Shown here: one piece after another, positions 1 to 11,930 of the stretch | Layout of the letters: each line of letters begins with the position of its first letter | How positions within the stretch are numbered: position 1 is the first letter of the stretch | Assembly (NCBI RefSeq): GCF_002994745.2 | Contig: NC_037090.1 | Coordinates: 11,281,501-11,345,500 of the forward strand | From: Rosa chinensis | Taxonomy: Eukaryota; Streptophyta; Magnoliopsida; Rosales; Rosaceae | DNA: 64,000 nt | Reading direction: 5' to 3' | Made by a program: the position numbers and the translations under genes | The notes under the pieces: model-generated | Seen by the model: only the letters and a program-made list of their open reading frames with translations | Database searches by the model: none | Told to the model about the DNA's origin: nothing

Positions 1-1358
1 CCGTTAACGGGGTTAATTTTTCAAGGGTATAGTCATCCTTTCATGTCCTCCCGCTAACCACCACAAAACCATCTCTCTTCTCCTTCACACAAACCTTCTC
101 TATAATCCCTCCTCTCTCCTTCCTACACCCTCCTCCTTTCTCAGCCCTCTGATCGTCCCCCTCTCCCCACCACCGTCCCTAATGACGTCATCAACGTCAA
201 GGCATCAATGCTGCCGACAGGGAAGGCCGGTCTGGAGGATCTCCGTCGTCTGTTCGCGAGACCAGGGCTGCACGTTTTCCGGGATGCCACCATACCCATC
301 TCATTTATGGGCCCACACGTGGTGGAGTTTCTCATTTCTCAGCGGACCCGGATCTCTAGGTTCAATTTCTTCCTCAACAAAGCAGTTTCCGGGTGCTCTG
401 GATTGGAGTTGACGGCGCTGCTCAGACCCGCCATAGCTTCCGGCAATGCAAACTTGGTCTCGAGCTTGATCAACTCCAAATTGCATGGAGACCTCAATCT
501 TCGGCATCTTATCCGACCTGCAGACTTTGGGAGTTGGGGCATCTTCGCTTGGAGGAGCTAGTCGACCCTCTCTGCTTTCATGATTGATTATGCAATTCAT
601 GATTGAGATTCCGTGATTGCATATGTGTTTGATCCATTTTATGATGAATCTCAGAGCTAGAAGGAAAGGAAGGCAACTCGCCGATGAGTTAGAGGGGAGG
701 AAAATCTTCTATCCCAGAAAGAAAAAATTACAAAAATGAATTGAGGTTGCTTGTCTAGAGGAGGCTATAGATTTTGGGGAGGCTGTTTGGGGGTTTATAC
801 TGTTGTTGTGTTGATGTAGAGGTTTCATGGGTTGAGTTGCTTGAAAAGTCGAAAGGATAATGGGGCGCTTTAGCCAAGAGGAATTTGAGTTTTTTTTTTT
901 ATGCCCATGAGGATATTGCATAAGTGTCTGATGCAAGCTGTGAGTATATTGAGGTGTTGGATATTTCTTCTGCTATGAGTTTCTGGTGTTGCAAAGAGTT
1001 TGAAAATTGGGAAGAACTAATACAAATAATGAAATAGAAACATACCCAAGAATCTAAATGAATTTTGGAACAAAACCCATTAAAGCAAATGAATTGATGC
1101 TCATTTCCACTGAGGTATGAAGAAGAAGAAGATGAAAAATCTGGAATTGCAAAGAGATAGGAGAGAGGTTTGGAGAAGATGAACAGTGAAAGGACGACTA
1201 TACCCTTGAAAAATTAATCCCGTTAACGGTGAAGTGGATCCCAGGTATGTATCTTGGGCCGGGGTGAAAAATTCAGGTACCAAAATGATATTTTTTGAAG
1301 TTAGGGTACGAAAGTTATTAGTGGCCCGTAGTTCGGGTACTGTTTGTGAGTTTTTCCC
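1..1358. mobile_element. TIR DNA transposon, left end cut by window edge
   Basis: Positions 1-43 and 1186-1229 are near-perfect inverted copies: both contain CCGTTAACGG next to a TTTTTCAAGGGTATAGTC-like stretch. The right arm continues outwards to about 1358 with a sequence typical of long plant TIRs (reverse complement includes CAGTACCCGAACTACGGGCC). The matching outer left arm lies before base 1. The interior (180-560) is GC-richer and has several overlapping short ORFs on both strands, none of which I recognise. A Mutator-like element is my best guess from the long TIRs, but no target duplication can be read because the left end is missing. Confidence 0.55.
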
Positions 1359-1784
1359 AAATTTTGACAAGGTCTAACATCTCGTAAAAGCTAACCCTTG
1401 GCCTTATCCAATCTGACTAAATTAAATCATGTGTAAAGAGGAAAACTGAATTTATCATATGGTGTTTATCGCTCTCTTCCCACCATGTGTATAACCTTCT
1501 AATTGTCTAATTTGCTAACTAGTAAACATCTATGCATGTGACTTCAGGCACCAACTCCCGACAACATGCAAACTCCACCACTTTCAATAAACAAGGTTAG
1601 AGACTACTACATCACTACATAAGACATGAATTGATGCACACATATATTTCCAGTCAATTGTTGCTAATATCATTGTTTTATTATTGCTGTTCTTATATTC
1701 TTATCATTGGTTCAGTTAATTCCCTATATATATTTGGTCAGTTAGAGTTCATTGATATCATTGGATGATGGTGACCAGAAAATC

Positions 1785-2561
1785 ATGAGTATTGGGATGT
1801 TCCGCCCGATCGTGTTCCCGCGTGGGGGGTTCGGCGGCGGAAGGGCATTTCCAAAGCCGAGGCCGAATCCGAATCCGAATCCAAAGCTGACGCCCAAGCA
1901 GCCGCCCCAAAATGACAAAAAGCCAAACCCGACGCCAAAGCAGCCGCCCCAAAATGACAAAAAGCCAAAGCCGAAGGAAGAGAATAAGGACAAGCCAGAT
2001 GATAAGGTACGGATATACATACTATTAAGTATTAACTTCTCTCTCTCTTTTTTTTTTTCTTCTTTTTTTGAAAGGAATAACTGTTCTCTTTACCATAAGG
2101 ATGTACTATTGATTGATCATGATCATGATCATGTGCCGTAATAGATCAACTAAACTCTTCGTTAGTCAATTGTTCTTTAAAAAAAAAAATTTCTTTCCCT
2201 AATCAACTCTCAGTTACGGTCTTATGCATTAAAATTGGTGTATACAAAGGATAAATTCATTTTTGATTATACAATGGTCATATAGGCGATTAACTATAAT
2301 GATTTTTCTGAGAATGACTTGACGTTTAACCCATGTTCATCGGTTCAGGACCTTCAGGTACCTTCCCAACCTGACTCCCCTTCGCCACCTCCACCATCTT
2401 CAGCACCAGCTCCCTCACCTCAAGATGAGAACGTGCCGGCTTCGGCACCCGGAGAGACACCAGCTCCCCCACCTCAAGATGACAACTTACCGGCCTCGGC
2501 ACCCGTAGAGACACCAGCTCCCTCACCTCAAGATGACAACGTATTGGCACCATCCTTTTAA
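1785..2561 (+). CDS. Putative small proline-rich protein (two exons)
   Basis: Exons 1785-2006 and 2349-2561 join in phase 0 across a GT-AG intron (GATAAG|GTACGG ... GGTTCAG|GAC), giving about 144 residues. The first in-frame ATG is at 1785; the frame is open a little further upstream but without an ATG, so an upstream exon is possible. Exon 1 encodes a Gly/Arg-rich head and a Lys/Pro/Asn-rich stretch with two copies of a TPKQPPQNDKKP unit. Exon 2 has three copies of a Pro/Ala-rich unit of the type ETPAPSPQDDNVPASAP. There is no clear signal peptide, so it does not look like a classic secreted cell-wall protein. Low-complexity coding makes chance ORFs possible, but repeats in both exons share one reading frame, which favours a real gene. 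I do not recognise the family. Confidence 0.45.
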
Positions 2562-2934
2562 GTCTTGAACCAAAGGCCGCTCCGATAATAAGTGAGACCT
2601 AAGGCGAAAATTATAACCTGTGTTTTTTTTTTTTTTTTTGCCTTTTTTTTAGTGTTCCTTCCTACTTTACAAACAAAGGCTTGTATCAAATAATATTGGG
2701 TCTCAACTCTGAAAACTAAGTAATAGCATAACCAATTTATGAAAACAAAAATGGAGGAATAATTTTAATTAATTAAATACACACAAATATGAAATACATG
2801 AAAACGGTTTAATCAAAAAACCCAAAGGCAAGAAGCCAAGTTGAGGTATTACATTTTAGTTTTAATTTTTTTTTGCTACAAGGCCTAGATTTCAAACGAC
2901 CTGGTAACATGCATGTTCGGTAATTTTTTCTTAA
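2562..2934. other. AT-rich intergenic, no gene seen
   Basis: Contains a long poly-T run near 2622-2640 and homopolymer tracts. No coding signal, RNA gene or clear repeat boundary was seen before the TAA target site at 2932-2934. Confidence 0.5.
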
Positions 2935-3029
2935 GAGTTTCTATTGGGACCTCCAAATCTGCTCACTTGACCTCACTCTATTATGAATTATTAAATGGCA
3001 TATATAACCTACTATAAAATGACTATTAA

Positions 3030-3780
3030 GACCATCTCCAATGGAGAGGTCAAAAATTTTGAGGTAAGTTTGAAATTTGACAACTACAAGAAATTGTCAA
3101 TTTTGATAATTTTTCACTTCAACCCATAGGTTAAAATAAATAAATATTTTATTATTATTATAATGTATTTAATTAAAACTCAATTGCACTATTGCTTTCT
3201 CTCTCCATCTTCTTTCTCTTCTGTTTCTCTACGCCTTCTTCTAGCTTTTCTGGGCAATTAGAAAAGCCACCATATTAACAAATTTGAACATATCCAAGTA
3301 ACCACAAGCAGTCCAGATTTCAACATCGCAAACACAATCGCGACCTCAACACTGTGATCGATCATGGCAACACTCAGATGTGATCGGAGTTGCTTGAACC
3401 CAATTCTTCAGTTTTTCTTTCTAACTCTCTTCCTCTCTTTTTCCCCAAATCTGAATGTAAATTTAATTTTTAGTTTGATATCAATGATTTTTGAAGGTTT
3501 GGGTATGAAGATTTGGGTGTTGTATGAAGAAATAGAAAGATGAGAAAGATCATGAATGACTTTGATCTGGGTAGCATGAAATTGAGGAGAACGATAGAGA
3601 AGAAGGGGAGAAACAATAAAAAATAAAATGACAGATGACCTGAGTCTGTCAAATTTGACAGATGAAACCAAGAATTGTCATCCACGGTGGATTTGAATGA
3701 TGGGTTGAAGAGGAAGAGATCTGCCTTTTGTATCCGTTGGAGCTCCACAGTAGATTTTGACACCACCGTTGGAGATGCTC
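3030..3780. mobile_element. Tourist-like MITE inside the composite element
   Basis: Terminal inverted repeats GACCATCTCCAATGG (left) and GAGCATCTCCAACGG (reverse complement of right) are flanked by TAA at 3027-3029 and 3781-3783. The paralogous sequence at about 5251-5275 lacks this insertion and reads straight through TATTAAGAACAATAATTATA, an internal empty site that confirms the boundaries. The element is non-coding, about 750 bp. Confidence 0.75.
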
Positions 3781-4297
3781 TAAGGACAATAATTATACCA
3801 AAAAAATTGTTATATTTATTTTCTCTAGACTTTCCAATTCAATAATATCAGATTGCATTCTTTATTATTTTCCCTATCTATTTTCATTTTCTAATTTCAC
3901 TACATACTTATTTTCTATACCTCATGATATGCATATTGGTCAGGGAGAACAAAATACATTGTATTATGACTTAAATCTAAATCTATCCATTATATTTGCA
4001 TAAATAAGGGAAAAAAAAACAGAGCTAGCAAATAAAAATAAATAAATAAATATTTAAATACTTAATCATGAGGTACAGAAAATGAGAAACATTAAGAAAA
4101 AATGATTAACCTTTTTTTTTTGCACAGCTAAAAAAGAAAAACTAAATAAAAAATCACATAATAATTCATGTTATTTTATTTTTATTAAATTTTAAAACTC
4201 AATACCGTGTGTTTGATTTTTTTTTATTGGATAAGAGATTTATGTTGTTTGATTAAGGAATAGAGATGTAATTAAGATTTATAGAGTAATTAAAGAG

Positions 4298-5160
4298 CGC
4301 CGCTGCCGCTCTTAGCCATCGTTTGTGTCAGAGGGCGATGGTGACAGTCAACTCCTCATCGTCGAGCCTAGCAGAGGCGTGACCTATTGTCGTCGAGCGC
4401 GGTTCTCAGGTGAGGCCGGAGATTTGAGGTTTGTTTTTGCGGATTGGAGCCAGATTTGCAGCAGAGTTGGCCGTGTTGCAGCAGTGGTTGAACTAGGTGC
4501 GAATCTGTAGCGGCGGAGGTCGAAGTTTGGTTGCAGAGGAGGTCGCTGCTGTTGCGGAGACAATTGGTTTTGAGATCGGAGTTCCTGATCGGTAGCTCAT
4601 TTGTTGGCCGATTGGGTTTTCGATTTCTTTCTTCCCAATTCCGACGCCGGGGAGGCTTTTGCATATTTGTGTAGGTCGTTGAGAGAAGTGACGCTAATGC
4701 TGCGTTGGTGGGGCCGCCCGCTAGAAAACATGGCGGCGACGATGATGACTGACAGAGGCAGATTCACATCTCTTGTTGTGTTGTCTTAGGTACACTTGGG
4801 CCTAGGCCTGGGACTAGGTTTGGATTTGGTCTCAGGTTATGGGCTAGTTGGGTTTGTCAAGAAGTCTGCCCTTTTTATAGGGCAGGAGCCTATAGTTGTT
4901 TGATAGGTTGATCCTAGTTACTATTGTCTATGTTGGTAGAGATACCTCTATGAGTCTTGTAGAAGTACTTAGTTTTTAGCGTACCACAATTGCGTGCCCG
5001 GCGTGTGAGACTAGGTAGAATAGATTGCCTACAAGGCGAGATGTTTGTATGTGGCATAGACTACTCAGAGCATCATTGTTTTATTGGAGTAGTCATTGTA
5101 CTATTTCTTAATCTATGAACGGAGCATACTATTGGTATGTCTCAATTTGATCAAAAAAAA
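4298..5160 (+). mobile_element. Retroposed element (LINE-derived, non-autonomous)
   Basis: A GC-richer 863-bp insert in AT-rich DNA ends in a short poly-A and is flanked by a perfect 10-bp duplication AATTAAAGAG at 4288-4297 and 5161-5170. These are the marks of target-primed reverse transcription. It encodes no reverse transcriptase. Its first part resembles GC-rich 5' leader sequence and its last part an AT-richer 3' tail, as if a LINE 5' UTR were joined to its 3' UTR. Short ORFs at 4325-4510 and 4601-4789 are not convincing genes. Confidence 0.65.
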
Positions 5161-6372
5161 AATTAAAGAGTGTTTATATTGGGACCTCCAAATCTGCTCA
5201 GTTGACCTCACTCTATTATGAATTATTACATGACATATATAACCTATTATAAAATGACTATTAAGAACAATAATTATACCCCCAAAAATATTATATTTAA
5301 TTTCTCTAGACTTTCCAATTCAATAATATTATATTGCATTCTTTATTATTTTCCTTATCTATTTTCATTTTTCAATTTCACTACATACTCATTAAAGCAT
5401 TTATATATATTTAATAAGAATTAAAACTATAATCAAGATCATGTGACATAAAATTCCTATCATCATATATGTTGAATGCATATTGGCGAGGGATAACAAA
5501 AGAAATCATTTTATGACCTAAATCCCAGTCTATTCATTATATATAAATAAAAAATAAAAAAAAGAGCTAGTAGTAAAAAAAATCTTTAAAAAACTATTAA
5601 ATAATTAATCATAAGGTACAAAAAATAGAAAAAATAATTAAACATTAAGAAAAATTACTCTTCATTTTTTTTTTGCACATCTACAAGAGAAAAAAAAAAG
5701 TTTAAAAAAAAATTCTTTTTTATTAGAAATTAATTTTTAAAGCCCAATACTTTGTCTTTGAGTTTCTTTTTTATTAGATAAGAGATTTATGTAATCTGGT
5801 TAAGGAATGAATATGTAATTAATAGTTTGTTTGTAAATTATATAAGTGAGGTTATTTTAGGAATTTGAGTGAGGTTTAGTGAGTAAATTTAGTATTTGCA
5901 AATTTGATAGGAGGTGTAAAAAGCAATGAGGTCAAGTGAGTAAATTTGGAGGTTCGAATAGAGAAACTCTAATTAAATCATTGAAAGTGAGAGAGAGTTG
6001 ATAATGCCAGAATGATTTACTGTGTGGTATTGTAACGGGAGATACTTTTGTTCTTCCTTGTTCTTTCAAGCTCTGTTTAATAGCACTTACAAATCATTCA
6101 GTTCACACAAAATTCTAAAGCCATGTGTTTGATTCATCTGATATAATATCCATACACTATAGCCATTGATTGAAACCTTTGCACTGTCCCAAAATGAGGG
6201 GTAAACAAATTGCTTTGTATAAACTTTGCATTTACTGCTGCTAGTGACCTGCAGAGTTATTTTCTTCGGAGGAACTTTGTGTTTTACTTCCCAAACAATA
6301 GTGCAAGTTAGGAGGGCACAGAAGGCACCGGCTCCAAGAATATGTGCCCACGAAAAATAAAGGTTCATGAAC

Positions 6373-8418
6373 TCAATTTTTAACTGTATACCTCTTCTTG
6401 GCTTCGCTGTACAAAATGACTCCAACAACAGTGAGTCCATAGCCCAACATCCCCATGAATGAAACAGGATTCTTAAATATCATAATTGAAACAACTACAG
6501 CAACAGCTCCCTTTGCATTCCCCAATACCTGTTCAAAATAACAATACAATTAAATCCAGGACTGAAATATGAAGAGATTAACAACTCGTTTGGCAATGTT
6601 TCCATAGAAAGTGTTTTTTGCTCAGTAAATGCTTTTATAATCTGTAAAATAGTAATAGCTAATTTTGTAAAACACTGTCAAAAGTGCTATCACATACTCA
6701 AAAGTCCGTTTAGCGTTTTCAGAAACATTCCCAAACCGACTCTTAAGATTGTGAAACTATATTTACCTGGAGGGTCAAAGCGCTTGTGTGTTTGGTGACC
6801 AAGAAATTGGTCAAGTTCACAAAATAAGCCAGAGAAGAATTGAACAAGAGGTACCAAATAAGTTTGATATCTTTTCTGGCAAGATCTAGTGTGATCCCAA
6901 CAACATCTTTCTCCATCAATATTGTTGCAGGGAGCAAACAAATTACAGCTATTGGTGCCATGTATAACAGCAAGTTCATGGAGTTCAGCTTTTCCCTGCA
7001 GAAGATTGGAAATTTGGAATCAATCGTAAGTCTTAAAAATTGATTATCAACACCCTTAAGAAAAAAACGATATTAAAGAACAGAGGAAAGAGAATGTTAC
7101 CCATCAGAAGAAAGCAAAATTTGTTGAAGCACCGACTTGAATGCCCTGGCAGCCGTAGCAGTAACACACATAATAAACCCAAAGAGCTGGAAGCTTGGTT
7201 CACCCTACAACCAAAACAAAAGTTTTAGACAGATGATTGCAAACAGCACACTCACAATCTCATCTTGAAACAAATCTAATTACAATTCAAATTTATCGTG
7301 TACATAGTTTCAAATACGCAGAATAAAGGAAAGGCATTGTATCACAATGTCTTATATATCTTGGTTTTATTCTCTAGTTTTTTTTTTCTTGGAGTTGACT
7401 GTTGACACATATCAAATTGTGATTGCTTTAGACGGAATGACTCGTATATACGGATCTGATCAATGTTCATATTCAGTGGCCCGAGCATTGTTGAAGCCTC
7501 CCAATTGGTTAAACATTTAAAAGGAAAAAAAAATATATAATCTTGATCCATGTCAAATTCCATCAAATTGTCACTAAAATTTGCTCGTTACCATTGATCA
7601 CACTTGCTGAGGTATCAAAATAAGCCAAGACTACTCCACAATGTAAGTATACATATTTCTTGGGATTATTATCAAAAATCTGTCATTTTTTTTTATATAA
7701 GTCAATACGCGTTAAATTGTGATTCATTTCTTAAATAAAATTCACATGAAACAGGCAGAAATGAAGCATGTTCACGATCTATATACAGTATAACAGTAAT
7801 GCTGTCGTGCATATGTACTTATAGTTCAGATTAAACAATTTGCCTAAACAAAACTGGCGGGTAAGCAATCATTTCAGTAATGTGCATATCTAACAAGTCA
7901 AGACAAAAATAATTACCAGAATAATCAAAACTATGAGAGAAGGGTTAAAAAAAAAAATTGCTTACCCCACTAGCAATGATGACTCCGGCGACGACCGGAA
8001 TGAGGGTGCTGTACGTAACCCACTCCTCCCTCTTCTTGATCATCAAAAAGGCCAAAACCGCGGTAAAAAACGGCGTGGTGGCGCCAACGGCCTGGTTAAA
8101 CGACACCGGAAGGTACCTCAACGACACGTTCCCGCACACCACCGAAAAACAAAAAACGACACTGAGCCCCGCGATCTTCGCCAGCTGAACCTTGGACCTC
8201 ACGCTCTGCATAGGAGCCACCTTCATCAACGCTATGGCCACGTAGCTGAGAACACTACACGCCGTCATGTGACACAGCGTCAGAAAAATCGGGTACTTGA
8301 ACCCGTAATTGGTCAGCAAATACTTGTTCAGCAGGAGAACTCCGATGTTGGAGGCGTACCACGACACGACCCACCCGATCGTGGGCCATGGGATCGGACT
8401 CGGGTCTGCGGCGGTCAT
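6373..8418 (-). CDS. Nucleotide-sugar/triose-phosphate translocator family protein (UUAT-like)
   Basis: Four exons on the minus strand: 8418-7966, 7204-7101, 6995-6767, 6528-6373. All junctions are GT-AG and stay in frame, giving 313 residues, close to the roughly 308 of Arabidopsis At3g11320/At5g05820 (from memory). It is an integral membrane protein with about ten hydrophobic helices. Family signatures are visible: [17 protein letters not shown] near residue 20, [13 protein letters not shown] near 110, [20 protein letters not shown] late in exon 3, and the terminal [19 protein letters not shown] block. The KVAG-group relatives include Golgi UDP-uronic-acid transporters, so a Golgi antiporter importing a nucleotide sugar for wall polysaccharide synthesis is the likely role; the substrate is inferred from the family only. 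The C-terminal [11 protein letters not shown] is slightly longer than in Arabidopsis. Confidence 0.92.
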
Positions 8419-9540
8419 TGGTTTTCGAAAAGATTAGAGATTGAATGAACAGAAGTTGGTGGAGAAGGGAAAGAGAGAATTAATTAAGGAGGAGGTCTGA
8501 AACAGAGGATTATTATGAACCGTAACGGAAGAGGGTCTCTTCTCTCACGACGCCAGGTGCGATGGGAGTGGGGCCCGGGGGGGATTGTTTCGTCATCGGA
8601 GGGTGGCTGTCGAAGGATCAAATCAGGTACTTGTCAAGAACGCGCAGCGGTTTGCACGCCAAAATGGAGGACCTTTCAGCGTTTAGGACAGTGAAAGAGG
8701 CGGAAAACGCCTTTGTGATTACCAAAATAGACGTCGTTTTTTGAATGAGAAAAGTAGGGCTGGCCGGCTTCGGATTCTTAAAATAAAGGACAAACGCCGG
8801 CGACGTTTTGTTGGCTTTGGATGTGGACTGGTTTCGTTTTGGTCTTTAGTCTTGGGGCAAATGGGTCTTTCAGGTTTCAAATTTTCTGTCTCGGCTCCTG
8901 TATCTGGCTACATTAATGGTAATCTTTTTAAATAGAGAGAGCGAAATCAAAAGAGTACGAGGTATTACTCTGATAAGGGATTTTAGTGATTGAAATTACG
9001 GAGTTCATGAACTTAGGTTTGACTTTGTATTGGAACGGTAAATTGTATAGGAATAGATTTTATTTGCAATATTTGTGTACATTGAAATTGATTTTTTACT
9101 ATATTTGGCTAAAATCTGAAAAACAGAACTATCAAATCTTTCTGATACCAAAACACAATGACAGAACCAAAGTTGAACTGATCGATAGCTAAAAAAATAG
9201 CTGTGGTACTGTATTGAGAACAAAACGTTTAAGAACACCTTCCCGCTAAAACCTAATAAACCACTAACTAACTAATCAACTGCTTAACAGCCTAGCTAAC
9301 CGCTCAATTCTAACATGGCAGGTTTTCTCTTATCTGTTGTATTGGTCTAATTCCAATAGACTATGTATGTGATGTTTCGTTTCACTCAAATATTCAAGTG
9401 ACGTGGTGTATCAGATACACCAAATAATTTATCATTCTAACTATCAAATATTTTGATGATGAGACGTTTTGGATATGTCACACCTAACAATCTATTATTT
9501 AGGGTTTTGGCCATGATTTCTTTCTCCCTATGCCACTACA
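8419..9540. other. Upstream region of the translocator gene; no gene seen
   Basis: The first 150 bp (minus-strand 5' UTR and promoter side) is GA/CT-rich. From 8560 to 8930 the DNA is GC-richer with overlapping short ORFs (8562-8744, 8741-8935) that I do not recognise and take as chance. From 8940 on it is AT-rich and featureless. Confidence 0.4.
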
Positions 9541-11930
9541 AAAGCAGTGGACGGTGAAATGGCAAATGGACATGAAATAGCGCCTCGCAAGCACCAAAAT
9601 GGCTGATCTTGTACGTAGATGCCTCCACTTTAGCGTAAAGGATTTTCCATTCTGTGGTTTGCAAAGCTCTCAGGGTTGAGTTCTGAGGCATTGACCACTA
9701 AAAGCCTTAAAGCAAAAGTCATCATCGTAGACAAGTCTTCTGGTCCATGAGAATCTCAACCAGTGCAAATATGCCTGCAGTCATGAGGTCCATCCTGGGA
9801 GAAGACCAAAAGGTGGCACTAACCAATTGCATTTGAGTTTAAAACTTAAAAGGATATATCAGGTCCATAACAACAGGTGTTGGTCAAGTTGTCGTCATCC
9901 GGGATCATGATACGATTGCTTGGCCATCCATGAGAGCTCGTTTGTTGTACACTTGTACTCTTGAATAAAAAGTGAAAGAGCTAGAATCAAAAGGGACGGA
10001 CATAATATGAATTATGATATCTTTACACTTGTACATGTAGGACTGAAAGCAATTCATGAGTGCTACACCAGATTGTTGTAAGAAAAATGATGGTACGTTG
10101 TTTAAGGATGAGCAACTAAAACGTCATATATATGCACCTGATACTCCTCAAAGGTGGTGACATATGTACTGTGAATATGCACCTGTTAGCTAGCTCTGCG
10201 AAGGATACGAACTGAGGACTTTCAGCTTTTCTCAAGGCATTCGTACCCGTATTGCAGTAGTCGAAACTCGAAAGCCTTGTCTCAGTCCATCCTCAAGAAG
10301 ACAGAAAGGAGGCTTCAGTTTCATAAACGAATTGCCCTTTCCATAGTGTCTTATGTGCAATCCTAGAGTGTATCACCATATTGGACAAGCAAATTGCACA
10401 TGCGGTTTCCATGATAGTCATGAACAAGGCTTGAAACTCTTGTGGAAATTTCATATCACTACCAGATTTATAGGAAAATAGGCCTCCAAAACCTCTGAAA
10501 ACACCATTCTGTTCAAACCAGTCCGCTTCGAATCTTGCTGCAGCTCCTTTGTTATCCCCACTTATGAACGTGTTTATACAACTCATAAAAGTTCCGTGAA
10601 TTGCAAACCAGTTGAAGCTACCTGCAGCATCTTACTCATAATCTTCAAATTTGTGAGAATTACCTCTTTATCAACATCATACTTATAATTTCTGCTCTCT
10701 TCTGCAGGATAGCTGACAAGAACTTGGACCGGTGAGGCCAAGAAAAAGATTGGTGATGGCATCAACTACGGAGCAAAGGTCATTGAAGTATAGCCTGGAT
10801 ATAAGTAAACACGACAACAGAGACCGAGTTTCTTTAACTTTGTTCACAAAAGATGACCCTTGAGTCCATGACCAACACTTTCATGAGCTTGGGTATCAGC
10901 AAGAACCAGCATAAGTGTGCAATAGCAACCTTCAAACAAGAGGGGAAAAGGACATGATCCAAGGGTAATCTTGTAAAGCTCAAATTGAAAATGAACCAAA
11001 TGCTCAAGTACAAGGACATAGCAAGGGTCATGTATATTACTTTCAATCTCTCAAGTACTATAATGGCGACAAGTTGTGAGACCATGCAAGCATCTACGTA
11101 TACAAATTCTGAGAATCCCTTGTGTTCTGCCACTAAAATGTGAGCTCTTGGCCTGAAGTGAATTTGGATATCCCATCAATTTAACATCAGAAGCACAGAA
11201 GCAGGGACTGTTATGCCATGCTTCTGAGGTCAATCAAATGAATGGATGCTGATGAAGTGGAAAATGCAGACAGTACTCAGAAAGGATGCGGCGCATGTTG
11301 AACTTGGGAAAGAGGAACGATGATGAGTACAGTGCATATAACACTAGAAGTTTTACGGAACTTTGCTAATTGTTTTAAGACTTCTAGCACACTCAGCAAG
11401 TTCTTTAGCATCGAGATCCTGAGGGTTTGTACTGTTATTAAGAAGTGCATAAGAGAACAGCAAAGTTCTATAAAGTGTTACATATCAGAGCATCAAAAAG
11501 AAGATGACCCTTGCAAACATTTACTTTGTAGACGGGTAAATCCTTTCAGCCAGTACCAGTTGCATGCAAGTAAACGACTAAACATTAAAGATTAGCAACA
11601 ATACCTTGGGAAAATATATGGTACGGGTGAAGATATAAGATGGTTCTCTTATAAAAGAACGCCATTGTAATTTGAAAAACCGAAAATCATTCCGGCATTC
11701 TCATCAACAAAGTGACATCACTTTGTGATCCATTCATATGGTTAAAATGCAAAAAGCAATGAAAAAAATTTGAACACAACAATAAGTCTAGCAACAAACG
11801 TTTAGATAAATAACTCAGGTTCCTCAGTACATTAAGTCTTTCAAAGTTTGAATCTAAACGACATAAAAGCAAAAAAGCAGCTGCTGCACTCCAAATCCAA
11901 TCGATCATCTACATTAGCCTCATCCCTGCA
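9541..11930 (-). pseudogene. Unrecognised gene-like fragments, probably degenerate
   Basis: The base composition is more gene-like than the flanks, and several minus-strand open stretches follow each other: 11133-10834 (hydrophobic, e.g. SQLVAIIVLERLKVIYMTL), 10765-10583, 10586-10293 and, with stops, about 9830-9700 (TAGIFALVEILMDQ, faintly like an armadillo-type repeat). Splicing them into one protein did not work, and frames shift between blocks. I cannot name a family. It could be a decayed gene, a gene with small exons that I failed to join, or a non-coding transcript. Confidence 0.25.

Larger units (their letters stand above)
2935..5969. mobile_element. Composite Harbinger-like MITE with nested insertions
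   Basis: The outer ends are inverted repeats of about 45 bp: left GAGTTTCTATTGGGACCTCC, right (reverse complement) GAGTTTCTCTATTCGAACC, followed on both sides by CTCACTTGACCTCA-like sequence. They are flanked by TAA at 2932-2934 and 5970-5972, the 3-bp target duplication typical of PIF/Harbinger elements. The inside is a partial dimer: 2935-4290 and 5166-5820 are direct, diverged copies of the same AT-rich sequence. The first copy is broken by a MITE at 3030-3780, and the junction between copies holds a retroposed element at 4298-5160. There are no coding sequences of its own, so it is non-autonomous. Confidence 0.65.

Noticed and set aside
182..600. Overlapping ORFs at the left edge
   Set aside because: They lie on both strands inside a TIR element, and none shows a known domain.
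6087..6440. 117-codon minus-strand ORF at the end of the translocator gene
   Set aside because: Different frame from exon 4 and lies mainly in the 3' UTR; the spliced exon ends [17 protein letters not shown] at 6373.
7933..8448. 171-codon plus-strand ORF over the translocator gene
   Set aside because: Antisense shadow of exon 1 of the translocator; the minus-strand frame gives a recognisable transporter with correct splice sites.
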